Shown here: piece by piece, positions 26,327-36,310 of the stretch
Numbering within the stretch: position 1 is the stretch's first letter
Layout of the letters: each line of letters opens with the position of its first letter
Source of the DNA: Labilibacter sediminis
GTDB lineage: Bacteria > Bacteroidota > Bacteroidia > Bacteroidales > Marinilabiliaceae
Direction of reading: 5' to 3'
DNA length: 64,000 bases
Assembly: GCF_005877885.1 (NCBI RefSeq)
Contig: NZ_VCHY01000009.1
Coordinates: 1-64,000, forward strand
Translations under genes and position numbers: made by a program
Notes under the pieces: generated by a model
What the model saw: only the letters and a program-made list of their open reading frames with translations
Database searches by the model: none
What the model was told of the DNA's origin: nothing

Positions 26327-27412
26327 CTATTGGTCTTTGTTAATCGCGGAATATATATCTATGCTTAAGTATTTTCCATTTTTGACTTCACAATCCTTCA
26401 TTGTGCCTTCATAATCAAAGTCAAGTTTTTTCAGTCCATTCTTGCAATTGATATTTTCTGAATCTACATAACCTTCTATCCTATGGAGCTTTAAAGTTTT
26501 AAATCCGTAACTGCATATGACCGGCATAACCTCTTTCATTATGCCATTCCCCCAGTTTTCGGGCAATAACCAAAAGCCTATTTCTGCCTTTCTATTATCC
26601 TTCTCCCAATCATTAAACCCTCCGGCTCCAATAAAAGTCTGATCTTCTTTTTTGCAGATGGCCCACCAAATTCCTGTTTCGTTTTCTTCCAGATTCTTAA
26701 ACCATGTTAGTTGCTCTTTGGTTGCTTCCAGAGTATCAAAACTAATCCCGTAATACTTAATAACATCAGGGTGTGATAAACCCTTAAATACATTTTCTAA
26801 ATCCGCACGATTAAACTGTCTCAATACAAATCTATCTGTTATCAATATTGGGAATGTAGCCACCTTTGATGACTCATTTCTCCTGCTCCAGTCTTTCTTT
26901 GTGATTGCATAAACAATATCATCAACCCACTTTCCATTAATAAACAAGCTTTCAACGAAATATGCCTCTTTTCGGAAACCAATTCTTTCTACAAGGTTTA
27001 TGGAGTTAGTATTTTCAGGATCTATGGAAGTAATGATCCTATGCTTATTCAAGCTATTAAATAAATAATCCATTACACCTTCAACCGATTCTGTTGCATA
27101 ACCCTTATGGTGAAAATCCTTACTCAGAGTGCAACCTATTTCTGCTTGTAAATTTTCTTCTCCAAAGAAATGAATACCCAGATCTCCAATAATTTTTTCA
27201 GAATGTTTCTCTATGATGACAATCTGAAACCAGGTTTCCGGTTCATTTATTTGCTTTGCAACCTTTCCTATAAAAGTCTCTACATCTTTTATAGTCCGAG
27301 GTATCCAGTTTTGGTATTTATTTGTTTCTTTATCAGCACGATATTCAAATACTGCTTCTATATCAGCTTGTATGATCTGTCGTAGTATAAGTCGGTTTGT
27401 TTCTAACTTCAT
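26327..27412 (-). CDS. Fusion of two GNAT acetyltransferase domains
   Basis: The 361-residue protein contains two complete RimJ/RimL-type GNAT domains in tandem. The first (about 1-178) begins LETNRLILRQIIQADIEAVF and has DFHHKGYATESVEGVMDYLF. The second (about 185-358) begins ITDRFVLRQFNRADLENVF and has LPENWGNGIMKEVMPVICSY. Each has the acetyl-CoA loop position (HHKGYA and NWGNGI). GNATs of this group acetylate ribosomal proteins, amino sugars or antibiotics; the substrate is unknown. It is the last gene of a four-gene run, 21 bp after the methyltransferase gene. Two domains of this type in one chain are uncommon. Confidence 0.88.
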   Translation of the reverse strand: MKLETNRLILRQIIQADIEAVFEYRADKETNKYQNWIPRTIKDVETFIGKVAKQINEPETWFQIVIIEKHSEKIIGDLGIHFFGEENLQAEIGCTLSKDFHHKGYATESVEGVMDYLFNSLNKHRIITSIDPENTNSINLVERIGFRKEAYFVESLFINGKWVDDIVYAITKKDWSRRNESSKVATFPILITDRFVLRQFNRADLENVFKGLSHPDVIKYYGISFDTLEATKEQLTWFKNLEENETGIWWAICKKEDQTFIGAGGFNDWEKDNRKAEIGFWLLPENWGNGIMKEVMPVICSYGFKTLKLHRIEGYVDSENINCKNGLKKLDFDYEGTMKDCEVKNGKYLSIDIYSAINKDQ

Positions 27413-27433
27413 GGTTTTGTATAATTAAACTTA

Positions 27434-28381
27434 CTAGATGTTCTTATCGCAAACCCATACCTTCCTTGCAAAACCGCTCTTTCCTGGCTTGCCCACATTA
27501 CATTGATCTGATATGCTAAAACCGGTACTGCTTATGAAGTCTGTAATATCGGAGGTAGACACAATAACTAGTCGATCAGTAAGTTCTGCTGAAGACTTAA
27601 CTATATGCAAAACATCTTCATCAGTAGCGCGGCTGTATAAATTGTATGGCAAATCCAAAATGGCAGCATCATACCTATTGTTGATGTCTTTAATATCAGA
27701 CCGAAATACTGTAGCCTGATAGTTAAAGTGTGTCAAGTTTTTTCGTGCATCTCTGCATGCCCTCCAGTTAATGTCGCATCCATCAATTTTGATTCCCGCA
27801 AAACAGGCCTCTAACATAATGGTTCCTACCCCACAACATGCATCTATTAAGCTTTTTTTGTGATTAGACTTAGACGCAATACTTACTAAAGCCTTGGCAA
27901 TACTTACACCTATTGAATTACTGAATGAATATGGTTTTTGGTTGTGTTTATGCCAATGGAAACTATCCTTATTTAAAACACCAAAATACCAAATTCCCTC
28001 ATGAGCGCATATACCATAAGTAACGGTTGGATTATAATAATCAGGATCACCCTCAATACTGTAGCCTACATCTTTTAATTTATTAAGCCTGTCTGCATAT
28101 GCTGTGTCATCACCTTCCAACACCAGATACTCTACCTTAAACCCATTAACACATATTCCTTCTTTTTTAATATTATCTATCAATGCTGAATATTCATCCG
28201 AATAGGAAATAATATCCAGTCTCTTCTTAATGTAGGCACTATGTGAAGGCTCTGCTTTTATATCTGAAAAAAGCTGCCGGTTATTTTCGTCTTTATTAAA
28301 AATATACCTCGATTCGAGCTTGCATAAATCAGCTTCTGCATTGTCGTAACTAAAGGTGTAAATATGTTTGTATATATGCAT
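27434..28381 (-). CDS. TRM11-like SAM-dependent RNA methyltransferase
   Basis: The 315-residue protein has a diverged N-terminal half and a Rossmann methyltransferase C-terminal half. The SAM motif is DACCGVGTIMLEACFAG, followed by GCDINWRACRDARKNL. The catalytic-type motif IV is DLPYN, within YDAAILDLPYNLYSRATDED. This matches TRM11/UPF0020-type enzymes, which methylate guanine N2 in tRNA. The exact nucleotide is not predictable. It sits 28 bp downstream of a membrane protein gene in a four-gene minus-strand run. The activity class is fairly sure. Confidence 0.8.
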   Translation of the reverse strand: MHIYKHIYTFSYDNAEADLCKLESRYIFNKDENNRQLFSDIKAEPSHSAYIKKRLDIISYSDEYSALIDNIKKEGICVNGFKVEYLVLEGDDTAYADRLNKLKDVGYSIEGDPDYYNPTVTYGICAHEGIWYFGVLNKDSFHWHKHNQKPYSFSNSIGVSIAKALVSIASKSNHKKSLIDACCGVGTIMLEACFAGIKIDGCDINWRACRDARKNLTHFNYQATVFRSDIKDINNRYDAAILDLPYNLYSRATDEDVLHIVKSSAELTDRLVIVSTSDITDFISSTGFSISDQCNVGKPGKSGFARKVWVCDKNI

Positions 28382-28409
28382 ATGTTTTTTTTACTCTCTT
28401 TTTTATACT

Positions 28410-28952
28410 TTATCCATAAAATACACCAATTAAAACCAAAAGAAATAATGGCACACCAATAACTAAACAAACAATTTGTCCTAATGACCAGCCATAATAT
28501 TCAGGCTTTGAAGTTAACAAACTATTCGTCCTAATTATAGCCTTTTGTACTGGTAACAGAAATAAAAATGAACTAGTAGAAATAAGATATCCTACAATCT
28601 GAATATCAAAATCATCAGATCGACCACAAAAATTACCAATAAGTAAAACGATAATCCAGCCAGCAGCTAAAAAACCACTTGAGAACGTAGCTTTCTCTAT
28701 TAAATTAACCTCCTTGTCACCTTTAATTTTACTAAGCAAACTATGTATAAAAAATATTCCAAACAAGGCCCGCCATACAGGCATTATATCCAGATTGTCT
28801 CTCTCTTTTAAATATCTCCAGTTTTTGTAGATCCAATAAGTTTCCCAAAGCCCCACTGTTACAATACTCATGATCACAAATCTAGATTGCGATACATATA
28901 AAAATCTAGATTGATTAACGTTGGGCTCTTCCAACAGTTCTGTTTTATTCAT
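28410..28952 (-). CDS. Membrane protein, DUF4234-like
   Basis: The 180-residue protein has about four membrane helices. The segment IMSIVTVGLWETYWIYKNWRYLKERDN, then PVWRALFGIFFIHSLLSKIKG, matches a common Bacteroidota and proteobacterial membrane-protein pattern (helix, basic YKNW loop, helix). Function is unknown. It lies 44 bp after the MFS gene and 28 bp before the methyltransferase gene, and is probably co-transcribed with both. Confidence 0.65.
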   Translation of the reverse strand: MNKTELLEEPNVNQSRFLYVSQSRFVIMSIVTVGLWETYWIYKNWRYLKERDNLDIMPVWRALFGIFFIHSLLSKIKGDKEVNLIEKATFSSGFLAAGWIIVLLIGNFCGRSDDFDIQIVGYLISTSSFLFLLPVQKAIIRTNSLLTSKPEYYGWSLGQIVCLVIGVPLFLLVLIGVFYG

Positions 28953-28996
28953 TTGTTTTAAATTTTAGTTGAGTTCAAAATAATTCCAAAAACTAA

Positions 28997-30262
28997 CTAT
29001 TCAATTTCAATCTTATTTTTAATATCATTCAATGATAAACCTTTAGTTTCAATCAGGCGTTTGCGCAGTAAATACCAACCAATTAAAAGGGCAGTTAAGC
29101 TTATAGCAGATACAATAGCCACCTGATATGATGACTGTTTAATAAAAGGATAGATAACACCATTGTTTATAGTATTGGGTAACCAACAAAAGAGTGTAAA
29201 CAAAATCATTCCACGCCCTCTAACAGGCCTTGGTAAATACTCCAAAACAACAACTACTGTTGTTGTTGAAATAGCATATAAAACTATAAAGTTATATAAC
29301 GACAATAACACAAGACTTATAGCTGAGCTGCTTAGCGCAAAAGAGGTGATTATATTAAAAACCGAACAGATTATTAGAGCAACAATTCCGAAATTAATCA
29401 AGTTTGTCCTTCCAAAGTAATCAATGGACAACACTCCTAATACAATGGCGACAAACCAACTAAGCGTGGGTATCGCCAGCATATACTCGTTATTGTATCC
29501 TGCCAGAACCTGAATATTCATTAATGAAACTAACTGTGAATTGGCAAATGACAATAAAATGGCCATTGCTATCATTATTGTTACTAAAATCCTCTGTTTT
29601 GGTCTAAACAAATATTTGATTGACATAGACTTGTTAACCTCTAATTTCTTAGGTCCCGACAGATATTTAAACACTAGTAATACCAATAATGGCAGGGCAA
29701 TAAAAGGTATCTGTAGTTGTGCATATGAAATACTTAAATTCAAAATATCTATTTCGAAGTAATTAAGCCAAAGCTGATACCCTAATGTGCCAATAATTGA
29801 AATATTTAGAAAGGCAAACAATAGTTTACCCCGGTTTTTGGATTCCAATACTTCTGTAAGGAAAACTTTAAAACTTATTAAAAGAGAACCAAATGAAAAC
29901 GCCAAAATAAAACGTTGTACCAGAATAATCGGATAAGAATCACTGAACTGTAAAACAAAGCTAAAAATAGACAAGCAGATTAAATCGACTAAAATGAATC
30001 GCTTTACATTCCATTTATCGATGGCTACTCCCCCAATTAATACCCCTAATGACATAGCTAAAAAAGAAACCAAATTAAATAACTGTGAATAAAAAACGGG
30101 GCTTCCATTGTGGAATAATAAATTTCGATAGATGGAGGATGCATTATTATCAAATCCTTGTAAAACAGGAATAATACTTAATGTTACAAATATGATTATG
30201 CTTTTTCTGATATTCATATGGTTTAAATTAGGATTAGTTAGTATTGATTTTTTTTGAATCAT
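28997..30262 (-). CDS. MFS transporter
   Basis: The 421-residue protein has about twelve membrane helices with MFS signatures: GVLIGGVAIDKWNVKRFILVD (loop 2-3 motif), a central charged loop near KKLEVNKSMS, and the repeat motif VLGVLSIDYFGRTNLI in the second half. A further motif is LEYLPRPVRGRGM. The pattern fits the sugar-porter/SP-like branch, but the substrate is not predictable. It is the first gene of the four-gene run. MNIRKSIIIFVTL at 30217 is an attractive alternative start because it places a helix at the N-terminus. Confidence 0.82.
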   Translation of the reverse strand: MIQKKSILTNPNLNHMNIRKSIIIFVTLSIIPVLQGFDNNASSIYRNLLFHNGSPVFYSQLFNLVSFLAMSLGVLIGGVAIDKWNVKRFILVDLICLSIFSFVLQFSDSYPIILVQRFILAFSFGSLLISFKVFLTEVLESKNRGKLLFAFLNISIIGTLGYQLWLNYFEIDILNLSISYAQLQIPFIALPLLVLLVFKYLSGPKKLEVNKSMSIKYLFRPKQRILVTIMIAMAILLSFANSQLVSLMNIQVLAGYNNEYMLAIPTLSWFVAIVLGVLSIDYFGRTNLINFGIVALIICSVFNIITSFALSSSAISLVLLSLYNFIVLYAISTTTVVVVLEYLPRPVRGRGMILFTLFCWLPNTINNGVIYPFIKQSSYQVAIVSAISLTALLIGWYLLRKRLIETKGLSLNDIKNKIEIE

Positions 30263-30348
30263 GTTATATAATTATACACAACGGATTGACTAAATAAGAA
30301 AATTAACATGGCTTTTTTTTCATATAACAACTTCTTAATCATTATTTT

Positions 30349-30915
30349 TTAAAGTTTCTTAATTGATTTATCTACCAATGTCAGCTTGCATTCTTCGTTA
30401 AATTCAAATATATATTTTACAAGAAATATTCTTTTACCATTTATCTTAACCTTTTGGTTATGAACGAAAGAACTAACTTGTTCGCAGTAGTCTCCACTAT
30501 AGAACTCCATGTATTTTAGAATTTTCCATTCTTCATCTGTTTTTTTTGCCTTACTTTTTAATAAAGCTTTTATCACTTTTGTTTTTGGGACTACCGGAAG
30601 ATATTCGTCTATATTCCAGCTATAACTGCATTCAACTGCAATAGTAGTATACCTTTCCAGCAACTCTACTTGGCTAGTGCTATCACACTTAAAATTGCAA
30701 TAATCACAACTTTGCACTATGGGGTTACAAAGCATATCTATGCACATGCCATTAATTCTAAGCCATTGTTTTAATCTAGTATATTCCTTTTTACTTATAC
30801 TAAGTTTTATTGGCGGCACAATAGTTCTGCAAATCAACTCATTCCCCTCCTTTGACTGCCCCATAAGTTGGCCTCCAAAAGCAACAAATAAAATAATAAA
30901 TATCAAGTTTTTCAT
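30349..30915 (-). CDS. Exported hypothetical protein with cysteine pairs
   Basis: The 188-residue protein has a signal peptide (residues 1-19, ending GQLMGQ). The mature part carries a cysteine cluster, MCIDMLCNPIVQSCDYCNFKCDS (about residues 56-79), which could form disulfides or bind metal. A lone C at CEQVSSF and one near the end also occur. No family is recognised. It is monocistronic. Confidence 0.55.
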   Translation of the reverse strand: MKNLIFIILFVAFGGQLMGQSKEGNELICRTIVPPIKLSISKKEYTRLKQWLRINGMCIDMLCNPIVQSCDYCNFKCDSTSQVELLERYTTIAVECSYSWNIDEYLPVVPKTKVIKALLKSKAKKTDEEWKILKYMEFYSGDYCEQVSSFVHNQKVKINGKRIFLVKYIFEFNEECKLTLVDKSIKKL

Positions 30916-31310
30916 TGATTGTACCTGTATACTGATTAACTCAAAACAAAATCCAGATTCTCCACAAACGTAGTTACCCGCTGCATAGATAGGGAAATTC
31001 TATTTAACAACAATAGTCTTTCCAAATAAGTTACCCCCTTCCATACTTTATACACAAATAAACTCTACTTTATTATTAATTGGTTTGAGGTAACTTTTTT
31101 TCATTTATTATCAATCAATAAGCCCTTAATAATCTTAAAAATACACATTCATGTAACTAAGCGCAATAAATGTAACATCTTGTTTTACAACACCATTCAC
31201 CTTTACTTTGTAGTCGAATTTAATTTTTATTCATAATAAAACAAGCTACATACCTAGTTGCCTTAGGTGTTATTTTAACAACATTAAGTTATTCACAAAA
31301 CAAAACCAAG

Positions 31311-31832
31311 ATGGAGAATTTGGACAAAACAGTTAAAACGTATCCTAAAACATTTTCGCACATCGGTATTACCGTACCCAATATCGAGGAAGCTGTAAAA
31401 TTTTATACGGAAGTAATGGGTTTCTATATAATTATGGAGCCAACATTAGTAAAAGAAGAGAATGAAACAGCCATAGGTCAAATGTGTATTGATGTATTTG
31501 GTGAAGGCTGGGGAACATTTAAAATTGCTCACCTGTCAACAGGCGATAAAATTGGATTTGAGTTATTTGAATTCGAAGAGAGCAAAAATCTTAAACCCAA
31601 TTTTGAACCATTTCGAACTGGTCTATTCCATTTTTCTGTTCAAGATCCGGATGTGGAAGGTCTTGTAAAGAAAATTGTTGAGGCCGGAGGTAAACAAAGA
31701 ATGCCAATAAGAGAATATTATCCGGGTGACAAACCCTACCGTATGTGTTATGTTGAGGATCCTTTCGGAACAGTATTTGAAATTTATTCACACTCTTACG
31801 AATTACACTATTCTGCAGGTGTATACAAATGA
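31311..31832 (+). CDS. VOC (glyoxalase/dioxygenase-fold) protein, possibly once exported
   Basis: From the ATG at 31311 the product has 173 residues and forms two beta-alpha-beta-beta-beta VOC modules. Marks are FSHIGITVPNIEEAVKFYTEVMGF, then LFHFSVQDPDVEGLVKKIVEAGG and YVEDPFGTVFEIYSHSYE. His and Glu at the usual metal positions are visible (FSHIG, LFHFS, FEIYS). Family members are metal-dependent lyases, isomerases or dioxygenases, so the reaction is not fixed. The frame is open upstream to 31224 and encodes a perfect-looking signal peptide, but the codon at its start is ATA (31233). The 3' end overlaps the convergent HxlR gene by 25 bp. Confidence 0.8.
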   Translation: MENLDKTVKTYPKTFSHIGITVPNIEEAVKFYTEVMGFYIIMEPTLVKEENETAIGQMCIDVFGEGWGTFKIAHLSTGDKIGFELFEFEESKNLKPNFEPFRTGLFHFSVQDPDVEGLVKKIVEAGGKQRMPIREYYPGDKPYRMCYVEDPFGTVFEIYSHSYELHYSAGVYK

Positions 31833-32167
31833 TGAACTTTTGCAAAATCTTGTCCCCATTTATCTAATTGAAGAATAATGGGGATAATCGATTTGCCCTC
31901 TTCTGTTAATTCATATTCTACTTTTGGAGGTGTAACCGGATAAACAGTTCTCTTTACTAATTTATCTTTTTCCAATGCCCGAATTGAGTATGTAAACATC
32001 CTGTTTGAAATGTCCGTAATACTCTTTTGTAATTCACCCGACCTTTGAGGCCCATCTTGCAAGTGAAAAAGGATTAAACTTTTATATTTATCTCCTATCA
32101 AATGAAGTGCAAAAGCTAAAGAGCACTTAAACTCTTTGTCTTGATATATAATTTTATCTGACTCCAT
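31808..32167 (-). CDS. HxlR-family transcriptional regulator
   Basis: The 119-residue winged-helix protein carries the HxlR pattern: a near N-terminal Cys (EFKCSLAFALHLIGDKYKSL), the recognition region GPQRSGELQKSITDISNRM, FTYSIRALEKDKLVKRTVYP and PPKVEYELTEEGKSIIPI. Such proteins often sense electrophiles through the cysteine. It is convergent with the VOC gene and overlaps it by 25 bp at the 3' ends. Its targets are unknown. The Cys could link it to a glyoxal-type stress response. Confidence 0.88.
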   Translation of the reverse strand: MESDKIIYQDKEFKCSLAFALHLIGDKYKSLILFHLQDGPQRSGELQKSITDISNRMFTYSIRALEKDKLVKRTVYPVTPPKVEYELTEEGKSIIPIILQLDKWGQDFAKVHHLYTPAE

Positions 32168-33189
32168 ATTCTCTTGTATTTTAATCGTTCAACTAAAAAA
32201 ACAAAGAAAAGATAATTTATACATCAATAGTCAAATTTACATCTAAATAATTCGTCTTCTTTTTCAATTTTTAATGTTACAGTCTTATTCTTTTCTCTTG
32301 CAACAAAGGCAAATCCACATTAGTATAAGATTCCGTAACTCCTTACTGTCAAATTATTACATTAATTGAATAGGATTAGAATAACATTTCGTGTGGTTTG
32401 ATATTTACCAACCACAATAGATACAATCTTGCGGCAGCACTATTTAAATTGAGGTTAAAACCCATTACTTTTATTTCGTACAACACGTGATAAATTACGT
32501 GCCTAGTATTGATTTTAAAGGAGAGTAATTTAACTAGCAGCAACCAAATAGATGTTTGCCCGATCAATAGCCCCGTCGTCGTCGGAGGATAATTTGTTTT
32601 AGTAGTCAATAACGATTTATGTATACCTAAAAATTTTATTTGTTAAACATTAAAAATATTGCCAATACATTACTAAAACATATATATAATACAACCATTT
32701 GATCCATTCACATAAAACCATCCCTCACCGAAGGTATCTAAAAATGCATCTCCAACATACGAACGCACTTACTCAGAATAAACACAACACCATTCGCACC
32801 TGTCATAAAACAGGGTGGCGCTAATTCAAACGCACTAAGCACAAAACTAAAGCACTCTTTATGAAACACATTACACCAACCTCCCCTACAAAACTGCGTA
32901 ACAAAATCTATATGAAAGGCTCTTTTATAATAGCAGTTATTGCAACAACTCATTCATTAATGAAATTAGGATAAATAGAGTAGTTTTTACCGTAAACAGA
33001 ATATAATACTGCTCCTTATCGCGGCAATTAGCGCTAATAATTATAATTAAGTTCCTTATGATTCTGTGGCGTTACATCAGTTTTATTTTTAATAGTCGGC
33101 TAAAACAATGAGGGTTTAAGGGGCTCATTAATCTTAATTTTTTGCTTGTCGGCAGGCGGGGTTCCAAAGTGTCAAGACAAAAGAAATAA
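32168..33189. other. 1.0-kb gene-free interval
   Basis: I see no supportable gene. Short frames at 32376-32609, 32738-32953 (minus) and 32861-32974 (plus) lack family signals. A short GC-rich palindrome-like CTTGTCGGCAGGCGGG lies near 33145. Confidence 0.5.
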
Positions 33190-33705
33190 TTAAATATCAT
33201 TTAATAATTCTTTATAAATCCTGTAATTTTCTTCGTCATAGCAAACAAATATTACACTATCTATTTCGGTAATAATAGAGTTTTTTATGGTGTGAATGGC
33301 AATTTGGGCAGCCTCTTTTTTAGGATAACCATAAATACCCGTGCTTACATTGGGAAAAGCAATGGTTTTAAGCTTATTATCAACAGCTAACAGCAATGAA
33401 TTTCGGTAGCAGCCGGCTAGTTTTTCAGGTTCGTTAGCCTGTCCTCCACTCCATACCGGACCAACGGTATGAATAACGAATTTAGCCGGCAAATTGCCTG
33501 CACCGGTAATAACAGCTTCTCCTGCTTTACAGCCACCTTTCCTGTTACGAATTTGGATGCATTCTTCGAGAATTGTGTTTCCGCCTGCTCTATGTATAGC
33601 TCCATCAACACCACCTCCACCCATAAGAGATGAGTTTGCTGCATTAACAATCGCATCAACCTTTACTTTTGTGATATCACCTTTTTGTAATTCTATATTT
33701 ATCAT
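33190..33705 (-). CDS. Macrodomain protein (ADP-ribose/O-acetyl-ADP-ribose hydrolase type)
   Basis: The 171-residue protein is a single macrodomain of the YmdB/MacroD type: [20 protein letters not shown] (about 8-27), [38 protein letters not shown] and [17 protein letters not shown]. The catalytic-loop residues typical of MacroD enzymes are present (NAAN and [10 protein letters not shown]). These enzymes remove ADP-ribose from proteins or deacetylate O-acetyl-ADP-ribose in the cytoplasm. It stands alone. No ADP-ribosyltransferase is seen nearby. Confidence 0.92.
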   Translation of the reverse strand: MINIELQKGDITKVKVDAIVNAANSSLMGGGGVDGAIHRAGGNTILEECIQIRNRKGGCKAGEAVITGAGNLPAKFVIHTVGPVWSGGQANEPEKLAGCYRNSLLLAVDNKLKTIAFPNVSTGIYGYPKKEAAQIAIHTIKNSIITEIDSVIFVCYDEENYRIYKELLNDI

Positions 33706-34300
33706 CGCGAATAAAGTTTTAACTAAGTTAAGTTTTTACTTTTAAAACCTGTTCGAATAAATATTTTATCAGATCCGTTTTTTACAATGCCATTGATATG
33801 AATTTATATCAAATCACTTATACAATGCTTCTATAACTTCATTAAACATTGATTCTGAATAGAGGATGCAAGGTTATGCGAATTCTGATAATAATTGTTT
33901 AAAGTAATTGAAAAGTCAGTAAAATTCACCTTTTATGCGGTTTCTTTTAAACTTAAATCAGTATGTTCAAACTTGGTTTATACACCTTAATGTTTAAATC
34001 TCAAAATAACAAAGATTTCATATTTCTTAAAAAGAGATTTATTACCAGATCACATATTAATAAATCCCTTTCCATAGTACACCCAGGCAAATGAGTGTTT
34101 AACAATCTCAAAATCCCCCCTCTAAAAGAGTAATCAGCCCATAAAGTTGTGTTCTATCCCTCTAAAAATACCAAAATGCACATCCAGTTCATTCTTTAAT
34201 ATCAATACTTTCGTCTAATATACTTTAGTTCTTAATAATACTGGAAGAACTAAGTATTCTTTTTACTAATTATTAAGTTGGATTATTAATCAATATAAAC
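33706..34300. other. 595-bp divergent intergenic interval
   Basis: This lies between the minus-strand macrodomain gene and the plus-strand sulfatase gene and must hold both promoters. No repeat or ORF is recognised. Confidence 0.4.
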
Positions 34301-35734
34301 ATGAAATTAAAAACAAGCATTCAGTTAATTGCATTACTATGTGGTTTATTAATATCCTCGGTAGTGTATTCAAAGAAAAAAAATCCAAAACCTAATGTAA
34401 TCATCATTCTTGCTGATGACCTTGGGTATGAAGATTTAGGATATCAAGGTTCGAAAAGGGTAAAAACGCCTTTTATTGATCGATTGGCAGAGCAAGGTAT
34501 GCGCTTTACAGATGGTCATGTTTCTGCTTCCGTATGTAGTCCAAGTCGTGCTGGATTAATGACTGGTAGGTATCAACAACGTTTTGGTCATGAAGGCAAC
34601 TGTCCTCCTGATCCTCATGGAACCGATGTGAATGAAAAAATGATTGGACAGGCCATGCAGGAACAAGGATATAAAACTGCTTGTTTTGGTAAATGGCATT
34701 TAGGCAACATGGAAGAACATTATCCGACCAATAGAGGATTTGATGAATTCTGGGGATTAAGAGAAGGTTCGCGTTCGTATTGGTATAATGAGAATAAAAA
34801 TGATTCTCCGGGTAGTCACAAGGGAATTGAACACAATGGAAAACAGGTAAAATTCGATGGGCACTTAACAGATAAAATTGGTGATCAAACAGTTAGATTT
34901 ATTGAGTCCAACAAAAAAAATCCTTTCTTTATCTACCTGTCGTTTACTGCTCCTCACGGACCATTAGAATCAAAACCGGAAGACATGGAAGCTATTGGAA
35001 CAGATGATAACTACCTTGGGTTAATTTATGGAATGGATAGAAACATTGGAAAGGTTATCAATACTTTAGAAAAGAATAAGCTACTTGAAAATACCATAAT
35101 CTGGTTTTTAAGTGACAATGGAGGGATTGGCCCAACATACTCAAACTATCCGCTTGGAGGTTTAAAAGGATTCAAATTTGAAGGAGGGCATCGAGTTCCA
35201 TTCATTTTATATTGGAAAGACCATGTTCCTGCAGGGCAAACATATGATGAAATGGTAATTTCACTTGATATATATGCAACAAGTGTTGCAGCTGCAGGAG
35301 GTTCTCTGGAACAACCACTTCCTTTGGATGGGGTAAATATTCTGCCTTATATCAATGGCGAAAAAGCTGGTGTTCCTCATGAGCAATTATACTGGAGAAA
35401 ACTGGATTGTGCCGCTATGCGCGATGGTTTTTGGAAATTAATACGTGTAGATAATTATGGTTTTGCTTTGTACAATTTAGAAAATGATATTGCAGAAACG
35501 AAGGATCTGTCACATGCAATGCCCGAAAAAGTAGTTGAATTAACACATAAACTCGAAAAATGGGAAGAGGATAAAGTGGATCCTCTATGGCAAGAAGGAG
35601 ATGCTGTAAAATATATGCGATTAATGTACCACAAAGAATGTATTAGAATTGGTAAAAATCCTGGGAACAGCTATCTCAAAAAAGTGAAGGACGATTTTAA
35701 TAAAAACAATCCGAAAAAAAAGAAGAAAAAATAA
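34301..35734 (+). CDS. Exported sulfatase (arylsulfatase-A family)
   Basis: The 477-residue protein starts with a signal peptide (to about residue 24, VVYSK). It has the sulfatase active-site motif CSPSR, with Cys79 the residue matured to formylglycine (SASVCSPSRAGLMTGRYQQR). Metal ligands are in IIILADDLGYEDLG and LSDNGG. The C-terminal region has YWRKLDCAAMRDGFWKLI, and the end is a lysine-rich tail. The substrate is probably a sulfated polysaccharide or glycan, as in marine Bacteroidota. Neither a maturase (anSME or FGE) nor a PUL is in the window. It has its own terminator. Confidence 0.93.
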   Translation: MKLKTSIQLIALLCGLLISSVVYSKKKNPKPNVIIILADDLGYEDLGYQGSKRVKTPFIDRLAEQGMRFTDGHVSASVCSPSRAGLMTGRYQQRFGHEGNCPPDPHGTDVNEKMIGQAMQEQGYKTACFGKWHLGNMEEHYPTNRGFDEFWGLREGSRSYWYNENKNDSPGSHKGIEHNGKQVKFDGHLTDKIGDQTVRFIESNKKNPFFIYLSFTAPHGPLESKPEDMEAIGTDDNYLGLIYGMDRNIGKVINTLEKNKLLENTIIWFLSDNGGIGPTYSNYPLGGLKGFKFEGGHRVPFILYWKDHVPAGQTYDEMVISLDIYATSVAAAGGSLEQPLPLDGVNILPYINGEKAGVPHEQLYWRKLDCAAMRDGFWKLIRVDNYGFALYNLENDIAETKDLSHAMPEKVVELTHKLEKWEEDKVDPLWQEGDAVKYMRLMYHKECIRIGKNPGNSYLKKVKDDFNKNNPKKKKKK

Positions 35735-35763
35735 ATAATAATTGATTGGAGATTTGTATTTAA

Positions 35764-35795
35764 AGTCTATCTCGATGTTAGAGATAGGCTTTTTT
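35764..35795 (+). terminator. Terminator after the sulfatase gene
   Basis: AGTCTATCTC and GAGATAGGCT form a stem with a 7-nt loop, followed by six T residues. It begins 29 bp after the stop. Confidence 0.8.
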
Positions 35796-35805
35796 ATAGA
35801 CTTAT

Positions 35806-35972
35806 CTAGTGTAAAGACTGCTAAATCCCCGAACTAATTTTTCGACCTATTTTCCTTTCTACTTCGCTAAGCTTTTTCGCCGTAGCTACGGCTATGCCTG
35901 TAAATCTTGCCTTGTATAAAGAAAAAATATCTTCAAAAACTTTAATTCGTTTTTTAACACTCTTCACACTAG
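35806..35972. repeat. Repeat B copy 1: CTAG-ended palindromic MITE-like element
   Basis: This 167-bp element has ends CTAGTGTAAAGA and TCTTCACACTAG (one mismatch) and a palindromic centre CCGTAGCTACGG. It matches 51036-51203 almost base for base. It is noncoding. Confidence 0.85.
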
Positions 35973-36052
35973 TCTTAAAATATAGCCTACAAAACAATGT
36001 AACAAAATATACTATAGGCTGATAAATCTGGACATTCTACATAAAGGCATTT

Positions 36053-36310
36053 TTAATTATGACGGCTCTTTTTTTCAAATTCCTTTAATTTAGGTATACG
36101 AATCTTCTCTGGTTCCTGTTCCTGAAATAATTTCATTTCATCAATCACCAACTGCATATCTTCTAAAAAATCCTGATCCGCTCCATTTTCTTTGGCAATA
36201 TTGTAATAGGCTTCCATGGTTTTTACAGCAAAGGCATCATGCCCTGCAATAACAAAAGCTGGTTCGTCATTTTTAATACACTTTATAAGTATAGCTTTCT
36301 GGTCTTTCAT
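36053..36310 (-). CDS. Small hypothetical soluble protein
   Basis: The 85-residue acidic/basic helical protein (AILIKCIKNDEPAFVIAGHD, then KTMEAYYNIAKENGADQDFLEDM) has no signal peptide. Coding character is good and the ATG at 36310 gives a compact, well-formed product. No family is recognised. It is monocistronic, with repeat B1 80 bp beyond its stop. Confidence 0.6.
   Translation of the reverse strand: MKDQKAILIKCIKNDEPAFVIAGHDAFAVKTMEAYYNIAKENGADQDFLEDMQLVIDEMKLFQEQEPEKIRIPKLKEFEKKSRHN

Noticed and set aside
32738-32953. 71-residue Cys-rich minus-strand frame
   Set aside because: It has irregular composition, no start context, no family, and lies in a low-coding interval.
32861-32974. 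37-residue plus-strand frame with a short hydrophobic stretch
   Set aside because: It is too short and there is no supporting promoter or conservation evidence.
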